A DNA stretch of 53,799 bases from CAYJEQ01 sp964369235 (lineage in GTDB: Bacteria > Bacillota > Clostridia > Oscillospirales > Ruminococcaceae): assembly GCA_964369235.1 (NCBI GenBank), contig CAYJEQ010000010.1, positions 1-53,799 of the forward strand, in the 5' to 3' direction. Below the pieces are notes generated by a model. The model had not been told where the DNA came from. It did not search any database and saw only the letters and a list, made by a program, of their open reading frames with translations. How positions within the stretch are numbered: the stretch's first letter is position 1; each line of letters starts with the position of its first letter. Positions 34,237 through 43,420 of the stretch are shown here, piece after piece. The position numbers and the translations under genes are program-made.

Positions 34237-35133
34237 ATGATAGAACCGATTAAGGTAGGTAAGAACACCTATTACATAGAACATTATTCACGAGTGGGTA
34301 TATATGTTATAGAGGATAATAAAGTATGCCTTATAGATAGTGGAGACAGTGCTGACTTTGCCCAGAAAATATTAGACCTATTACATAAAGAGGGCTGGCA
34401 GTTAACAACAATCATTAACACTCATTGGCATAATGACCACACTGGAGGAAATAAGTTTCTACAGGAAAAAACAGGATGTACTATTCTAGCTCCAGCAGAG
34501 GAGATAGAGTATTTTAAGGATACAGAAAGAGCAGTAGCCTCAGTATATGGTGGATACGGCATTATGGAGGAACTTAAAAAGCATTTTACAGCTACAAGAT
34601 GTGATCCTATACCAGTAACTGAGGAAAACCTGCCAAAGGGATTAGAGGTAATACCTTTACCTGGACATACTCATGGGCATATATCAATAATGACCGATGA
34701 TGGGGTGTGGTTTTTGGGGGATAGTATAATTAGTAGTAAAACGCTAGATAAGCTTTATCTAAGTTATATCTATAATATCGGCTTAGCTTTAGAGTCTATG
34801 GATATTATCGCCAGTAGAAAAGCAGCAGTATATATACCTACCCATGCTAGACCAGTAGAAGATGTAACAGCACTACTGGAGAATAATCGTAAAAAAATCA
34901 TGGAGAATATAGCTTTAATTAAAAATATATGTAGGATTTCTCATACCAACGAGCAAATCACCCAAAGGGTGTTAAATCACTACTGGGTGCAAGGAGATTT
35001 TCTTTCTCTGATTATATATAAAAGTACAATTAAGGCATATATCACCTATATGTATGAAACAAATCAGATTAACTACGAAATAAAAGACAACCTAATCTTA
35101 TACAACACTAAAGAAATTCAGGAGGAAGTATAA
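34237..35133 (+). CDS. Metallo-beta-lactamase-fold hydrolase
   Basis: The 298-residue protein has the di-metal motif THWHNDHTGG (His63, His65, Asp67, His68), the second-site HTHGH near 145-150 and a later His in PTHARPVE. The group includes glyoxalase II, lactonases and general hydrolases; no specific substrate can be read. The C-terminal third is helical (NNRKKIMENIALIKNI). It follows the M55 gene by 21 bases with AAAGGA and ends 1 base before the next start, so the three are an operon. Confidence 0.9.
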   Translation: MIEPIKVGKNTYYIEHYSRVGIYVIEDNKVCLIDSGDSADFAQKILDLLHKEGWQLTTIINTHWHNDHTGGNKFLQEKTGCTILAPAEEIEYFKDTERAVASVYGGYGIMEELKKHFTATRCDPIPVTEENLPKGLEVIPLPGHTHGHISIMTDDGVWFLGDSIISSKTLDKLYLSYIYNIGLALESMDIIASRKAAVYIPTHARPVEDVTALLENNRKKIMENIALIKNICRISHTNEQITQRVLNHYWVQGDFLSLIIYKSTIKAYITYMYETNQINYEIKDNLILYNTKEIQEEV

Positions 35134-35134
35134 A

Positions 35135-35884
35135 ATGAAACCATTAATAGGAATAACCTGTAACTTTATAGTAGCAAACATGGCAAGTTCCACAACTACA
35201 TCACACATGCCTTCAATGGCAAATGTAATCTCAGAAACATATGTAAAAGCAGTAGAAAAAGCAGGAGGAATACCTGTAATTATACCGACTACAGAGGATA
35301 TGGATCTAGTAACAGCAATGATTGATAGATTAGATGGTGTAATTATCAGTGGTGGTGTTGATGTGGATTCATGGAAGTACAATCACCGCCCAGCAGCTAC
35401 TTTAGGGGAAATATGTCCAGTAAGAGATGATTTAGAAATATTCATTGCAAATTATGTAATTGAAAAAACAAACAAACCACTTCTAGGCATATGTCGTGGT
35501 GTACAGGTAATGAATGTGGCAGCAGGGGGAACACTTCATCAGGATTTACAAAGTGATGGTTATGAGAAACATGCCCTTAATATATATCCTAGGGATTATC
35601 TAAGCCATGGAATAACAATCCAGCCAAACAGCACTTTAAGTGAGATATATGGTGATAATACAATAAGGGTAAATTCTTTCCATCATCAGGCAGTGAGGCA
35701 GGTAGCACCTACCTATGTGGCAGTAGCCCATTCTGAAGATGGAGTTATTGAAGCCATAGAGCATGAAAAGTGCAATGAGGGTCGATTTATCATCGGTGTT
35801 CAGTGGCACCCAGAGATACTTACAAAGTATGATTTTCAGATGAAATTATTTGACGAGTTTATAAATAAATCCAAAAATACCTAG
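35135..35884 (+). CDS. C26-family gamma-glutamyl hydrolase (PuuD-like)
   Basis: The 249-residue class I glutamine-amidotransferase-like hydrolase has nucleophile Cys120 in LLGICRGVQVMN and partners His225/Glu227 in GVQWHPE. The HHQAV segment near 183-187 is typical of gamma-glutamyl-gamma-aminobutyrate hydrolases. It splits gamma-glutamyl bonds; whether the substrate is gamma-Glu-GABA or another gamma-glutamyl peptide is unknown. Its AGGAGG lies inside the end of the previous gene, indicating coupled translation. A strong terminator follows. Confidence 0.9.
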   Translation: MKPLIGITCNFIVANMASSTTTSHMPSMANVISETYVKAVEKAGGIPVIIPTTEDMDLVTAMIDRLDGVIISGGVDVDSWKYNHRPAATLGEICPVRDDLEIFIANYVIEKTNKPLLGICRGVQVMNVAAGGTLHQDLQSDGYEKHALNIYPRDYLSHGITIQPNSTLSEIYGDNTIRVNSFHHQAVRQVAPTYVAVAHSEDGVIEAIEHEKCNEGRFIIGVQWHPEILTKYDFQMKLFDEFINKSKNT

Positions 35885-35901
35885 GATTTTTATGCAATAT
35901 A

Positions 35902-35940
35902 ACCAGTTGTCCTCCAGTGAAGGACAACTGGTTTTTTATT
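35902..35940 (+). terminator. Strong Rho-independent terminator
   Basis: AACCAGTTGTCCT and AGGACAACTGGTT form a 13-bp stem with a 7-base loop, followed by TTTTATTTG. It ends the M55/MBL/C26 operon. The rest of the 386-base spacer to oppB is AT-rich with the promoter at 36145-36173. Confidence 0.92.
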
Positions 35941-36144
35941 TGTTTGTACACCATGTAAAAACACATGTGTGCAAAGTGTCCATGTGGGAAAATTTACATT
36001 TGGATAGATAGTGTGATGTTTATTTAACATACTTATGGGTGCAAAATAATGCGTTATTTACTAAAGTTTATTTAAATATTGTGCATTAAAACTAAGTTAT
36101 GAACGAAAAGTGCTTGATTAATGGCGAAAATAAATATGTAAAAC

Positions 36145-36173
36145 TTGACATTAATAATAAAATAGTATAAAAT
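36145..36173 (+). promoter_or_regulatory. Promoter of the opp operon
   Basis: A perfect TTGACA is followed by TAAAAT at 17-base spacing, or TATAAA at 15 bases, about 100 bases before oppB. No CodY-type AATTTTC palindrome is evident nearby. Confidence 0.6.
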
Positions 36174-36270
36174 TTCATAGTATTTGTTTACCATTATAAA
36201 GTGTTGCTTAGCTAAAATAACACTCAGATAATAGTAAAAACTGGTAATAATTTTTTAGGAGGATGTAATT

Positions 36271-37215
36271 ATGAGCAAGTATCTAGTCAACCGTATAATC
36301 ATGGCTCTGATAACAGTAACAGTAGTTTCTATGCTAACATTCGCAGTTATGCATGCTGCTCCTGGTAATCCATGGTTATCGGAAAAAAGCCCACCCCAAT
36401 CGGTAATTGACGAACTAAATGAAAAATATGGACTGGATAAACCAGTGCCACAGCAGTACCTAATATATATGGGTAATCTGCTTACAGGTGATATGGGGGA
36501 TTCTATTAAAGTATCCAAAAACCGTCCAGTACTAGATATGGTTACAGAGAAATTCGCAGTATCTGCACAGCTGGGTATTATAGCTGTAAGTGGTGCTACA
36601 TTAGTAGGTGTTCCACTGGGATGTTTAGCTGCTTACCGTCGAGGAAAACTAACTGACAGTATATTACGAGTAGTCTGTACACTAGGAGTATCACTTCCTT
36701 CTTTCGTTGTAGCCACCGTACTTATGGTTACCTTCTGTGGTGGTATCGAAGCACTGCATTTCTTCCCTAATACCTTCTCTTGGGACAATGGTATTAGAGG
36801 ATTTATCGTTCCATGTTTCTGTCTAGGACTATACCCAACTTGTTATATAGCTAGACTGACAAGATCCTCTATGCTTGACGCAATCAACCAAGAATATATT
36901 AAAACTGCTAAGGCTAAAGGTCTTAAAGCAGCTCCAATTATCTTTAAACACGCCCTTAGAAATGCACTAATTCCTGTAGTTACATACCTAGGCCCACTAA
37001 TTGCATTTACACTATGTGGTGGTTTCGTAGTAGAAACAGTATTTGGTATTCCAGGTTTAGGTAGATCCTTTGTACAGTCTGTACAGGCACTAGACTATCC
37101 ACTAATTATGGGAACTACAATTTTCTTAGCATCATTTATCGTTGTTATGAATCTAATAGTAGATATAGTTTACAAGGTAGTTGACCCAAGAATTACACTA
37201 GGCAAGGGGGCATAA
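36271..37215 (+). CDS. oppB: Oligopeptide ABC transporter permease OppB
   Basis: The first of two membrane subunits of the oligopeptide importer. The 314-residue protein has the N-terminal span of the OppB/DppB family (TVSMLTFAVMHAAPGNPW), a periplasmic-type loop and the five-span core with the EAA loop IKTAKAKGLKAAPIIFKHALRNALIPV, which contacts the ATPase subunits. The C-terminus has the FGIPGLGRSFVQS motif. AGGAGG precedes the ATG. oppC starts 4 bases after its stop. Confidence 0.95.
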   Translation: MSKYLVNRIIMALITVTVVSMLTFAVMHAAPGNPWLSEKSPPQSVIDELNEKYGLDKPVPQQYLIYMGNLLTGDMGDSIKVSKNRPVLDMVTEKFAVSAQLGIIAVSGATLVGVPLGCLAAYRRGKLTDSILRVVCTLGVSLPSFVVATVLMVTFCGGIEALHFFPNTFSWDNGIRGFIVPCFCLGLYPTCYIARLTRSSMLDAINQEYIKTAKAKGLKAAPIIFKHALRNALIPVVTYLGPLIAFTLCGGFVVETVFGIPGLGRSFVQSVQALDYPLIMGTTIFLASFIVVMNLIVDIVYKVVDPRITLGKGA

Positions 37216-37219
37216 TTAA

Positions 37220-38578
37220 ATGGAAGATAACAACAAATTTAAAAGTACTAATATTGGCTCCATGCAGGTTAATGTTGATGATATGTTAGAGTGGGGAGAT
37301 CTTTCCTCAGCAGATTTTGCACCAGCAACCACTGCAGAAAAAGACAGCTTTTTACCACAGCACCAGAGTGTATCATACTGGGGAGATGCTTGGCGTAGAC
37401 TTAAGAAGAACACAGTTGCAATGGTAGCTTTAGTTATTCTTATTATAATTACAATTTTTGCATTTGTGGGACCACTAGTTGTACCTTATGAATATGATGA
37501 GTTTAACAAAGGTGCAGAGAATCTTCACCCATGGCATCTAAGCCTAGAAGATCAACAGCTACTAGACAGTAAGCTAAATGCAGTAGATCCAATTGAAGCT
37601 GGTGAAAAAGCTGTTGAAGAAGCTAAGGCAGAAGCTGAGGCTAAAGGCGAAACACTAAGCTCTATTGATATTACAATTATCCGTGCTAAGGCACAGGAAG
37701 CAAGTAAGAATGTAGTCCTAGACGCAAATGGCGAAGAAATCACAGGTGATGCTCTAGAAGAATACTACATTAACGAATTAGGACTAAAATATCAGGCTTT
37801 CGGCTATTCCGAGGCAGAGCTTGAGAGAAAAGCAGCTGGTGAAGATGTATTCCCCCATGTTATGGGTACTGACCAGTTCGGTCGTGATACAATGGTTCGT
37901 ATAATGGTAGGTGCTAGACTGTCTATGACAGTTGGTGTATGTGCTGCTTTACTAGTTCTTGTAATCGGTGCTGCCTATGGTTCTATCTCTGGCTACTTTG
38001 GTGGCAAGGTAGATATCATTATGCAGCGTATATGTGAAATTGTATACTCTGTGCCAGATGTACTTGTTATTCTACTACTATCAGCACTACTAGGTGATGC
38101 TATTAAGGCTTACACAGGACCAGGTTCTGAGTTTATCATTAGCATCGGTGCTAACCTTGTGGCAATGTTTATAGCATTTGCAACAATCTATTGGGTAAGT
38201 ATGAGCCGTATTATACGTGGTCAGGTACTACAGGTAAAACAGCAGGAATATGTTGTTGCAGCTAAGGCACTAGGTGCTTCTAGTGGCAGAATTATCATGA
38301 AACATCTACTACCTAACTGTATCGGTCAGCTAGTAGTAACAACATGTCTACAGATTCCATCAGCTATATTCCTAGAATCATTCCTATCCTATCTAGGTGT
38401 AGGGGTTTCTGCTCCACTAACCAGCCTAGGATCTATGTGTTCCGATGCTGTAAAGGGACTTTACACGTATCCCTACCGTCTATTCTTCCCAGCGATTATA
38501 CTAAGTTTAACGATCCTTTGCTTTAACCTGTTCGGTGACGGACTTCGTGATGCACTAGATCCAAAACTAAAGAAGTAA
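37220..38578 (+). CDS. oppC: Oligopeptide ABC transporter permease OppC with insertion
   Basis: The second membrane subunit. It is 452 residues, well above the common 300-345. A cytosolic N-terminal extension of about 50 residues precedes the first span (about 66-88). An insertion of about 115 residues, rich in Ala, Glu and Lys (AVEEAKAEAEAKGE), follows before the conserved HVMGTDQFGRDTMVR near 215-229. The core with the EAA loop YVVAAKALGASSGRIIMKHLLPNC is normal. The insertion is predicted to lie outside the membrane on the side of the substrate-binding lipoprotein, where a docking role is conceivable. Spacing and GGGGG ribosome-binding site support coupling to oppB. Confidence 0.94.
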   Translation: MEDNNKFKSTNIGSMQVNVDDMLEWGDLSSADFAPATTAEKDSFLPQHQSVSYWGDAWRRLKKNTVAMVALVILIIITIFAFVGPLVVPYEYDEFNKGAENLHPWHLSLEDQQLLDSKLNAVDPIEAGEKAVEEAKAEAEAKGETLSSIDITIIRAKAQEASKNVVLDANGEEITGDALEEYYINELGLKYQAFGYSEAELERKAAGEDVFPHVMGTDQFGRDTMVRIMVGARLSMTVGVCAALLVLVIGAAYGSISGYFGGKVDIIMQRICEIVYSVPDVLVILLLSALLGDAIKAYTGPGSEFIISIGANLVAMFIAFATIYWVSMSRIIRGQVLQVKQQEYVVAAKALGASSGRIIMKHLLPNCIGQLVVTTCLQIPSAIFLESFLSYLGVGVSAPLTSLGSMCSDAVKGLYTYPYRLFFPAIILSLTILCFNLFGDGLRDALDPKLKK

Positions 38579-38593
38579 GAAAGGAGACTAAAT

Positions 38594-39637
38594 ATGGAAA
38601 ACAACAATCAAAACAAAAGTGGTAAACTTTTAGAAGTAAAAGACCTTAAAGTCTCTTTCTTTACCCCAGCTGGTGAAGTTAAGGCAGTTGGAGGCATTTC
38701 CTACGACATTAATTACGGTGAAGTAATGGGTGTAGTAGGTGAATCAGGCTCTGGTAAGAGTGTAGAGGCATATTCGGTAATCGGGCTACTACAGTCCCCT
38801 GGTAAGGTTATCGGTGGATCTATAGAGTTTGAAGGACAGAATATCCTAGATAAAACAGAAGATGAAATGGTAGAGTTTAGAGGTAAGGAAGTATCTATGA
38901 TATTCCAAAATCCTATGACCTGTCTAAATCCTGTATATACAATTGGTAATCAGCTAATCGAAGCACTTCGTGCTCATGATAAGGAGATTTCCAAGGAAGA
39001 CGCTGGCAAGAAAGCAATGGAAATGCTAGAACTTGTTGGTATTAACAATGTTGAAAAGCGTATGACTCAGTACCCACATGAATTCTCAGGTGGTATGAGA
39101 CAGCGTGTTATGATAGCTATGGGGCTTATCTGCCATCCTAAGCTACTAATTGCCGATGAGCCAACAACAGCTCTTGATGTAACAATTCAGGCACAGATTA
39201 TTGAGCTTATGAAGGAGTTACAGAAGAAAACCCAGATGGGTATTATATTTATTACCCATAACCTAGGTGTTGTTGCGGAAATATGCGACAAAGTTTGCGT
39301 AATGTATGCTGGTAGAATAGTTGAGCAGGGGCCTGTAGATGATATATTCTACAAACATGCTCATCCATATACCGAAGGTCTACTTCGCTCTATGCCTAGA
39401 GTAGATGCAGACAGCTACGAGCGACTAATCCCTATTGAGGGAACACCAATAGATATGCTTAACCCACCTCCAGGATGTCCTTTTGCACCTCGTTGTGACA
39501 GAGCTATGAAGATCTGCCTACAGAAGATGCCTCCATATGTACAGATTGGCGAAGGCCATCGCAGTGCATGTTGGCTAAGAGTACAGGATCAACTAGCACA
39601 GCAGGGGAAAGACATAAACACAGGGGATGCAAACTAG
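38594..39637 (+). CDS. oppD: Oligopeptide ABC transporter ATPase OppD
   Basis: The first of two ATPase subunits. The 347 residues contain Walker A GESGSGKS near 49-56, the ABC signature SGGMRQRVMIAMG, Walker B LLIADEPTTALD, and the C-terminal oligopeptide-type domain PPPGCPFAPRCDRAMKIC, whose Cys cluster can hold an iron-sulphur cluster. AAAGGA lies before the ATG, 15 bases after oppC. Confidence 0.96.
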   Translation: MENNNQNKSGKLLEVKDLKVSFFTPAGEVKAVGGISYDINYGEVMGVVGESGSGKSVEAYSVIGLLQSPGKVIGGSIEFEGQNILDKTEDEMVEFRGKEVSMIFQNPMTCLNPVYTIGNQLIEALRAHDKEISKEDAGKKAMEMLELVGINNVEKRMTQYPHEFSGGMRQRVMIAMGLICHPKLLIADEPTTALDVTIQAQIIELMKELQKKTQMGIIFITHNLGVVAEICDKVCVMYAGRIVEQGPVDDIFYKHAHPYTEGLLRSMPRVDADSYERLIPIEGTPIDMLNPPPGCPFAPRCDRAMKICLQKMPPYVQIGEGHRSACWLRVQDQLAQQGKDINTGDAN

Positions 39638-39680
39638 TTTGAAAGAATATTTCAAAGATCTAGAAAGGAAAGAGCATAAT

Positions 39681-40688
39681 ATGAGTGAAACTAAAAAACT
39701 TTTACAGATAAACAACCTGCGCAAATACTTTCCCCTAAGTGGTGTTAAGGGCCCAGGTGTTCAGGCGGTACAGGATGTATCACTGTTTATAAATAAGGGT
39801 GAAACCCTAGGTCTAGTAGGTGAATCTGGCTGTGGTAAAACCACACTAGGGAGAACAATACTAAGACTACATGAACCAACAAGAGGCGAGATTATCTATG
39901 ATGGAGAAACCATATTTAGAAAAGGCATGGTAGACTCAGATGGTAAAGGAATTAGCGATGTAGATGTTAATATGCTTTCCTATAGAAGAAAGATGCAGAT
40001 TATCTTTCAGGATCCATCTGCTTCCCTTAATCCTCGTATGACAGTTGGTGAGATTATAGCAGAGCCACTGGATATACATAAACTAGTTGCTAATAAGGCA
40101 GACCGTACTGACAGAGTAAAAGAGCTACTATCTAAGGTAGGACTTAACACTGAACATGCTAACCGTTATCCCCATGAATTTTCTGGTGGACAGCAGCAGC
40201 GTGTAGGTATTGCAAGAGCCTTAGCAGTACAGCCAGAATTTATCGTATGTGATGAGCCTATCTCAGCGCTAGATGTATCCATCCAGTCACAGGTAGTTAA
40301 TATGCTAGAAGATATGCAGAATGATATGGGACTTACCTACCTATTTATTGCCCACGACCTAAGTGTTGTGCGCCATATATCCAATAGAATAGGTGTAATG
40401 TATCTAGGTGGACTTGTAGAGCTTGCAGAAAGCTACGAGCTAAACAAAAACCCAATACATCCATATACCCAGACACTTATCTCAGCAGTACCAGTACCAG
40501 ATCCTGAGATTTCTAGAACAAGAAGTAGAATTATTCTAGAAGGTGATATTCCATCACCGATGAATCCGCCATCTGGCTGTAGATTCCACACAAGATGTCC
40601 ATATGTTAAGCCTATCTGTAAGGAAGAGTTCCCAGCACTTAAGGAACATTCCCCAGGACACTGGGCAGCATGTCATCTATTAGGCTAA
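39681..40688 (+). CDS. oppF: Oligopeptide ABC transporter ATPase OppF
   Basis: The second ATPase subunit, pairing with OppD. Its 335 residues have Walker A GESGCGKTT, signature FSGGQQQRVGIARAL, Walker B FIVCDEPISALD and the C-terminal PPSGCRFHTRCPYVKPIC. The ATG at 39681 is 11 bases after AAAGGA; the frame is open earlier but overlaps the end of oppD without a ribosome-binding site. Confidence 0.96.
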   Translation: MSETKKLLQINNLRKYFPLSGVKGPGVQAVQDVSLFINKGETLGLVGESGCGKTTLGRTILRLHEPTRGEIIYDGETIFRKGMVDSDGKGISDVDVNMLSYRRKMQIIFQDPSASLNPRMTVGEIIAEPLDIHKLVANKADRTDRVKELLSKVGLNTEHANRYPHEFSGGQQQRVGIARALAVQPEFIVCDEPISALDVSIQSQVVNMLEDMQNDMGLTYLFIAHDLSVVRHISNRIGVMYLGGLVELAESYELNKNPIHPYTQTLISAVPVPDPEISRTRSRIILEGDIPSPMNPPSGCRFHTRCPYVKPICKEEFPALKEHSPGHWAACHLLG

Positions 40689-40748
40689 TATAAGTTGTAT
40701 ATAAGCACAAACTAATATAACAAAATATGTTTAATCTGTTATTGAGTA

Positions 40749-40778
40749 TTTACAAATAAAGTAAACACATGGTATAAT
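40749..40778 (+). promoter_or_regulatory. Promoter and structured leader of oppA
   Basis: TTTACA and TATAAT (40773-40778) are separated by 18 bases. The leader then holds GCTTTTAG/CTAAAAGC (about 40810-40833) and GGGCTAAGCCC before the AGGAGG. An own promoter would explain expression of the binding protein above its membrane partners. Confidence 0.7.
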
Positions 40779-40882
40779 TGCCAATTATAATGAAACGAAA
40801 AGGTATTAAGCTTTTAGTAGTTAAATCTAAAAGCCTAGGGCTAAGCCCATAAATACACTAAATAACTAGGAGGAAATTAAAG

Positions 40883-42646
40883 ATGAATCTAAAGAAATTA
40901 CTTTCTGCAGGCCTATCACTAACAATACTAGTAGCTATGCTTGCAAGCTGTGCACCTGCTTCTTCCGAGGCACCTGCATCCAGCGAAACACCAGCAGATC
41001 CAGCAGTTTCCAGCGAAGTGGCAGAAACTCCAGCGGCTGAAGGCCCATTTGAGCTAACAGTAAATATCGCTTCCGAGCCACAGACAATCGACCCAGCTCT
41101 AAACAGCTCTGTTGACGGTGCTGTAATGACAATGCACATGTTCGAAGGTCTATTTAAATGGCAGGATAGTGGCGTAGCTTACACAGACAACATGAACAAA
41201 GCTGAGCTAGTTCCTGGTCAGGCTGAGTCCTACGAAAAAGTTGTAAATGAAGATGGTACAGTTACATACACATTTACACTTCGTGATGACATTAAGTGGA
41301 GCGATGGTCAGGCTGTAACAGCTAATGATTTCGTATACTCCTGGCAGCGTCTAGCTAACCCTAACACAGCTGCTGACTACTCCTACATGATTGATGCAGT
41401 AGTAGGTTTTGAAGAAGTTCAGGGTGGTGCTGATGTTAGCACACTAGCAGTATCTGCTCCAGATGAGAAGACATTTGTAGTAACAATTAAGAATGAACTT
41501 CCATACTTTACAGAAATCTGTGCATTCCCAGCTACATTCCCAGTTCGTCAGGATATCGTAGAAGCTGCTCCTGATACATGGACTGTAGATGATAACTCTG
41601 CTAACTACATCACCAACGGTGAGTGGACACTTAGCGAGTGGGCACATGACTCCTACATTACAATGGTACCAAATGAGCACCACTACAATGTAGAAAACCT
41701 AGGTCCAGAAAAACTAACATTCCAGCTAATGAGCGATAACAATGCTATGCTTGCTGGTTACAAATCTGGGGAACTAGACTTTATCTTAGATGTACCAGTT
41801 GATGAGCAGGCTTCTCTACTAGCTAGTGGCGAAATGCAGATTCTTGACTATGTTGGTACATACTATGTAACATACCAGACCGAGAAGGCTCCATTTGATA
41901 ACGCTGATGTTCGTAAGGCATTTACACTTGCAATTGACTCCAAATACATTGTAGAAAATGTTGCACAGGGTGGCCAGCTACCAGCAGGTGGTTTCGTACC
42001 AGCAGGTATCTATGATGCTGATCCAACAGGTGATGACTTTAGAACAGTTGGTGGTGACTACTGGACAGTGCCAACAGATGACGCTTCATATCAGGCTAAT
42101 GTGGAAGAAGCTAAGCAGGTTCTTGCTGATGCTGGCTACACAGATGCTGATGGCGACGGTATGCTAGATAACTTCCCAGTTGTTACATACACATATAACA
42201 CAAGTGACGGCCATAGAGCTGTAGGTGAAGCACTACAGGCTATGTGGGCTGAAATCGGTGTAACAGTACAGCTATCTAATCAGGAGTGGAACGCATTCCT
42301 TGAAACAAGAAAGAACGGCGAATTTGAAATCGCTCGTAATGGTTGGATTGCTGACTACAACGATCCAATGTCCTTCCTTGATATGTGGGTAACAGACGGT
42401 GGTCAGAATGACGCTCAGTACTCCAACCCAGAATTCGATGCTCTAATTGCAGCAGCTAAGGCTGAAACAGATCCAGCAGCTCGTATGCAGCTAATGCATG
42501 ACGCTGAAGATATCCTAATGGCTCAGGATTGGGTATGTGGTTCTATCTACTTCTACACAAATCCTTACATGCTACAGGACGGCCTACAGGGTGCTTACTA
42601 CACACCACTTGGCTACTTCATCTTTAGTAATGTAACACAGGGTTAA
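40883..42646 (+). CDS. oppA: Oligopeptide-binding lipoprotein OppA
   Basis: The extracytoplasmic binding protein of the importer. The 587-residue precursor has a lipoprotein signal with lipobox LASC (lipid-modified Cys near residue 20), then an Ala/Ser/Glu/Pro-rich linker (about 23-55) and an SBP_bac_5 domain beginning ELTVNIASEPQTIDPALNSS. Typical features include LRDDIKWSDGQAVTANDFVYSWQR and NGEWTLSEW. The codon choice is strongly biased and AGGAGG lies 7-8 bases before ATG, both pointing to high expression. It is the last gene of oppBCDFA, after a separate promoter. Confidence 0.97.
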   Translation: MNLKKLLSAGLSLTILVAMLASCAPASSEAPASSETPADPAVSSEVAETPAAEGPFELTVNIASEPQTIDPALNSSVDGAVMTMHMFEGLFKWQDSGVAYTDNMNKAELVPGQAESYEKVVNEDGTVTYTFTLRDDIKWSDGQAVTANDFVYSWQRLANPNTAADYSYMIDAVVGFEEVQGGADVSTLAVSAPDEKTFVVTIKNELPYFTEICAFPATFPVRQDIVEAAPDTWTVDDNSANYITNGEWTLSEWAHDSYITMVPNEHHYNVENLGPEKLTFQLMSDNNAMLAGYKSGELDFILDVPVDEQASLLASGEMQILDYVGTYYVTYQTEKAPFDNADVRKAFTLAIDSKYIVENVAQGGQLPAGGFVPAGIYDADPTGDDFRTVGGDYWTVPTDDASYQANVEEAKQVLADAGYTDADGDGMLDNFPVVTYTYNTSDGHRAVGEALQAMWAEIGVTVQLSNQEWNAFLETRKNGEFEIARNGWIADYNDPMSFLDMWVTDGGQNDAQYSNPEFDALIAAAKAETDPAARMQLMHDAEDILMAQDWVCGSIYFYTNPYMLQDGLQGAYYTPLGYFIFSNVTQG

Positions 42647-42673
42647 TCTTGTAAATAATCATTAATATTAGTG

Positions 42674-42720
42674 GGGGTAGTTCTCTTGCCATAGGCAAGG
42701 GAACTACCCCTATATAATTT
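42674..42720 (+). terminator. Terminator of the opp operon
   Basis: A 17-bp stem from GGGGTAGTTCTCTTGCC and GGCAAGGGAACTACCCC with an ATA loop is followed by TATATAATTTTTA. It resembles in its inner part the hairpin at 52258-52298. Confidence 0.88.
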
Positions 42721-42802
42721 TTACCCAATATAGCATTTACTGCTATAATATGTTAGAATATACTCTATAATAAAGTATATAAAGAAAAGGGTGGGCACTA
42801 TT

Positions 42803-43372
42803 ATGGAACGCTGTAAATGGCAGAATCTTTTAACCAATGAAATATACATCCAGTACCACGATAATGAATGGGGTGTAGCCTCCTATGAGGATCAGTATCT
42901 TTTTGAGATGTTTATACTGGAGTCTTTCCACTGTGGGCTGTCATGGCTGTTAATACTTAGGAAAAGGGATAATTTTAGAAAAGCCTTTGATAATTTTGAT
43001 GCTAATATAATTGCAAATTATGATGAGGATAAAATTACCCAGTTAATGGCTGATGAAGGCATTGTGAGAAACAAAGCAAAAATCCTAGCCACCATAGCCA
43101 ACGCCAAAGCCTACCTTAAGGTAAAGGAACAATGGGGGAGTTTTTCTAAATATATCTGGAGCTTTACAGATAATAAGGTGGTACATTATCCCTTTGATGG
43201 GATAAGGGATAGAAATGAGCTTTCTGACAGGCTGGCAAAAGACCTTAAAAAACGAGGTTTTAAGTTTATGGGTACAGTAACTGCCTTCTCATATTTAGAG
43301 GCTATAGGGGTAATGGATAACCACGCCCACTACTGCTTTAAATATAAGAGTGAGGGAAAAGCCGAAGAATAA
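42803..43372 (+). CDS. tag: DNA-3-methyladenine glycosylase I
   Basis: Tag removes 3-methyladenine from alkylated DNA, the first step of base excision repair. The 189-residue protein has the zinc ligands expected of the family: Cys near residue 3 (ERCKW), His near 18 (YHDNEWG), and the C-terminal NHAHYCFKY. The catalytic-site Trp/Glu region SFHCGLSWLLILRKRDNFRKAF is also present. The ATG at 42803 is 12 bases after AAAAGG; an in-frame GTG at 42791 is directly attached to that site and is less likely. Confidence 0.95.
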   Translation: MERCKWQNLLTNEIYIQYHDNEWGVASYEDQYLFEMFILESFHCGLSWLLILRKRDNFRKAFDNFDANIIANYDEDKITQLMADEGIVRNKAKILATIANAKAYLKVKEQWGSFSKYIWSFTDNKVVHYPFDGIRDRNELSDRLAKDLKKRGFKFMGTVTAFSYLEAIGVMDNHAHYCFKYKSEGKAEE

Positions 43373-43420
43373 ATTCCCCCCACCTATAAATATGATTAAA
43401 TACATATATACTTAGCTATA

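Noticed and set aside
40935..41132. Minus-strand and shifted frames within oppA
   Set aside because: oppA has strong codon bias and a full family match; these frames are by-products of its composition.
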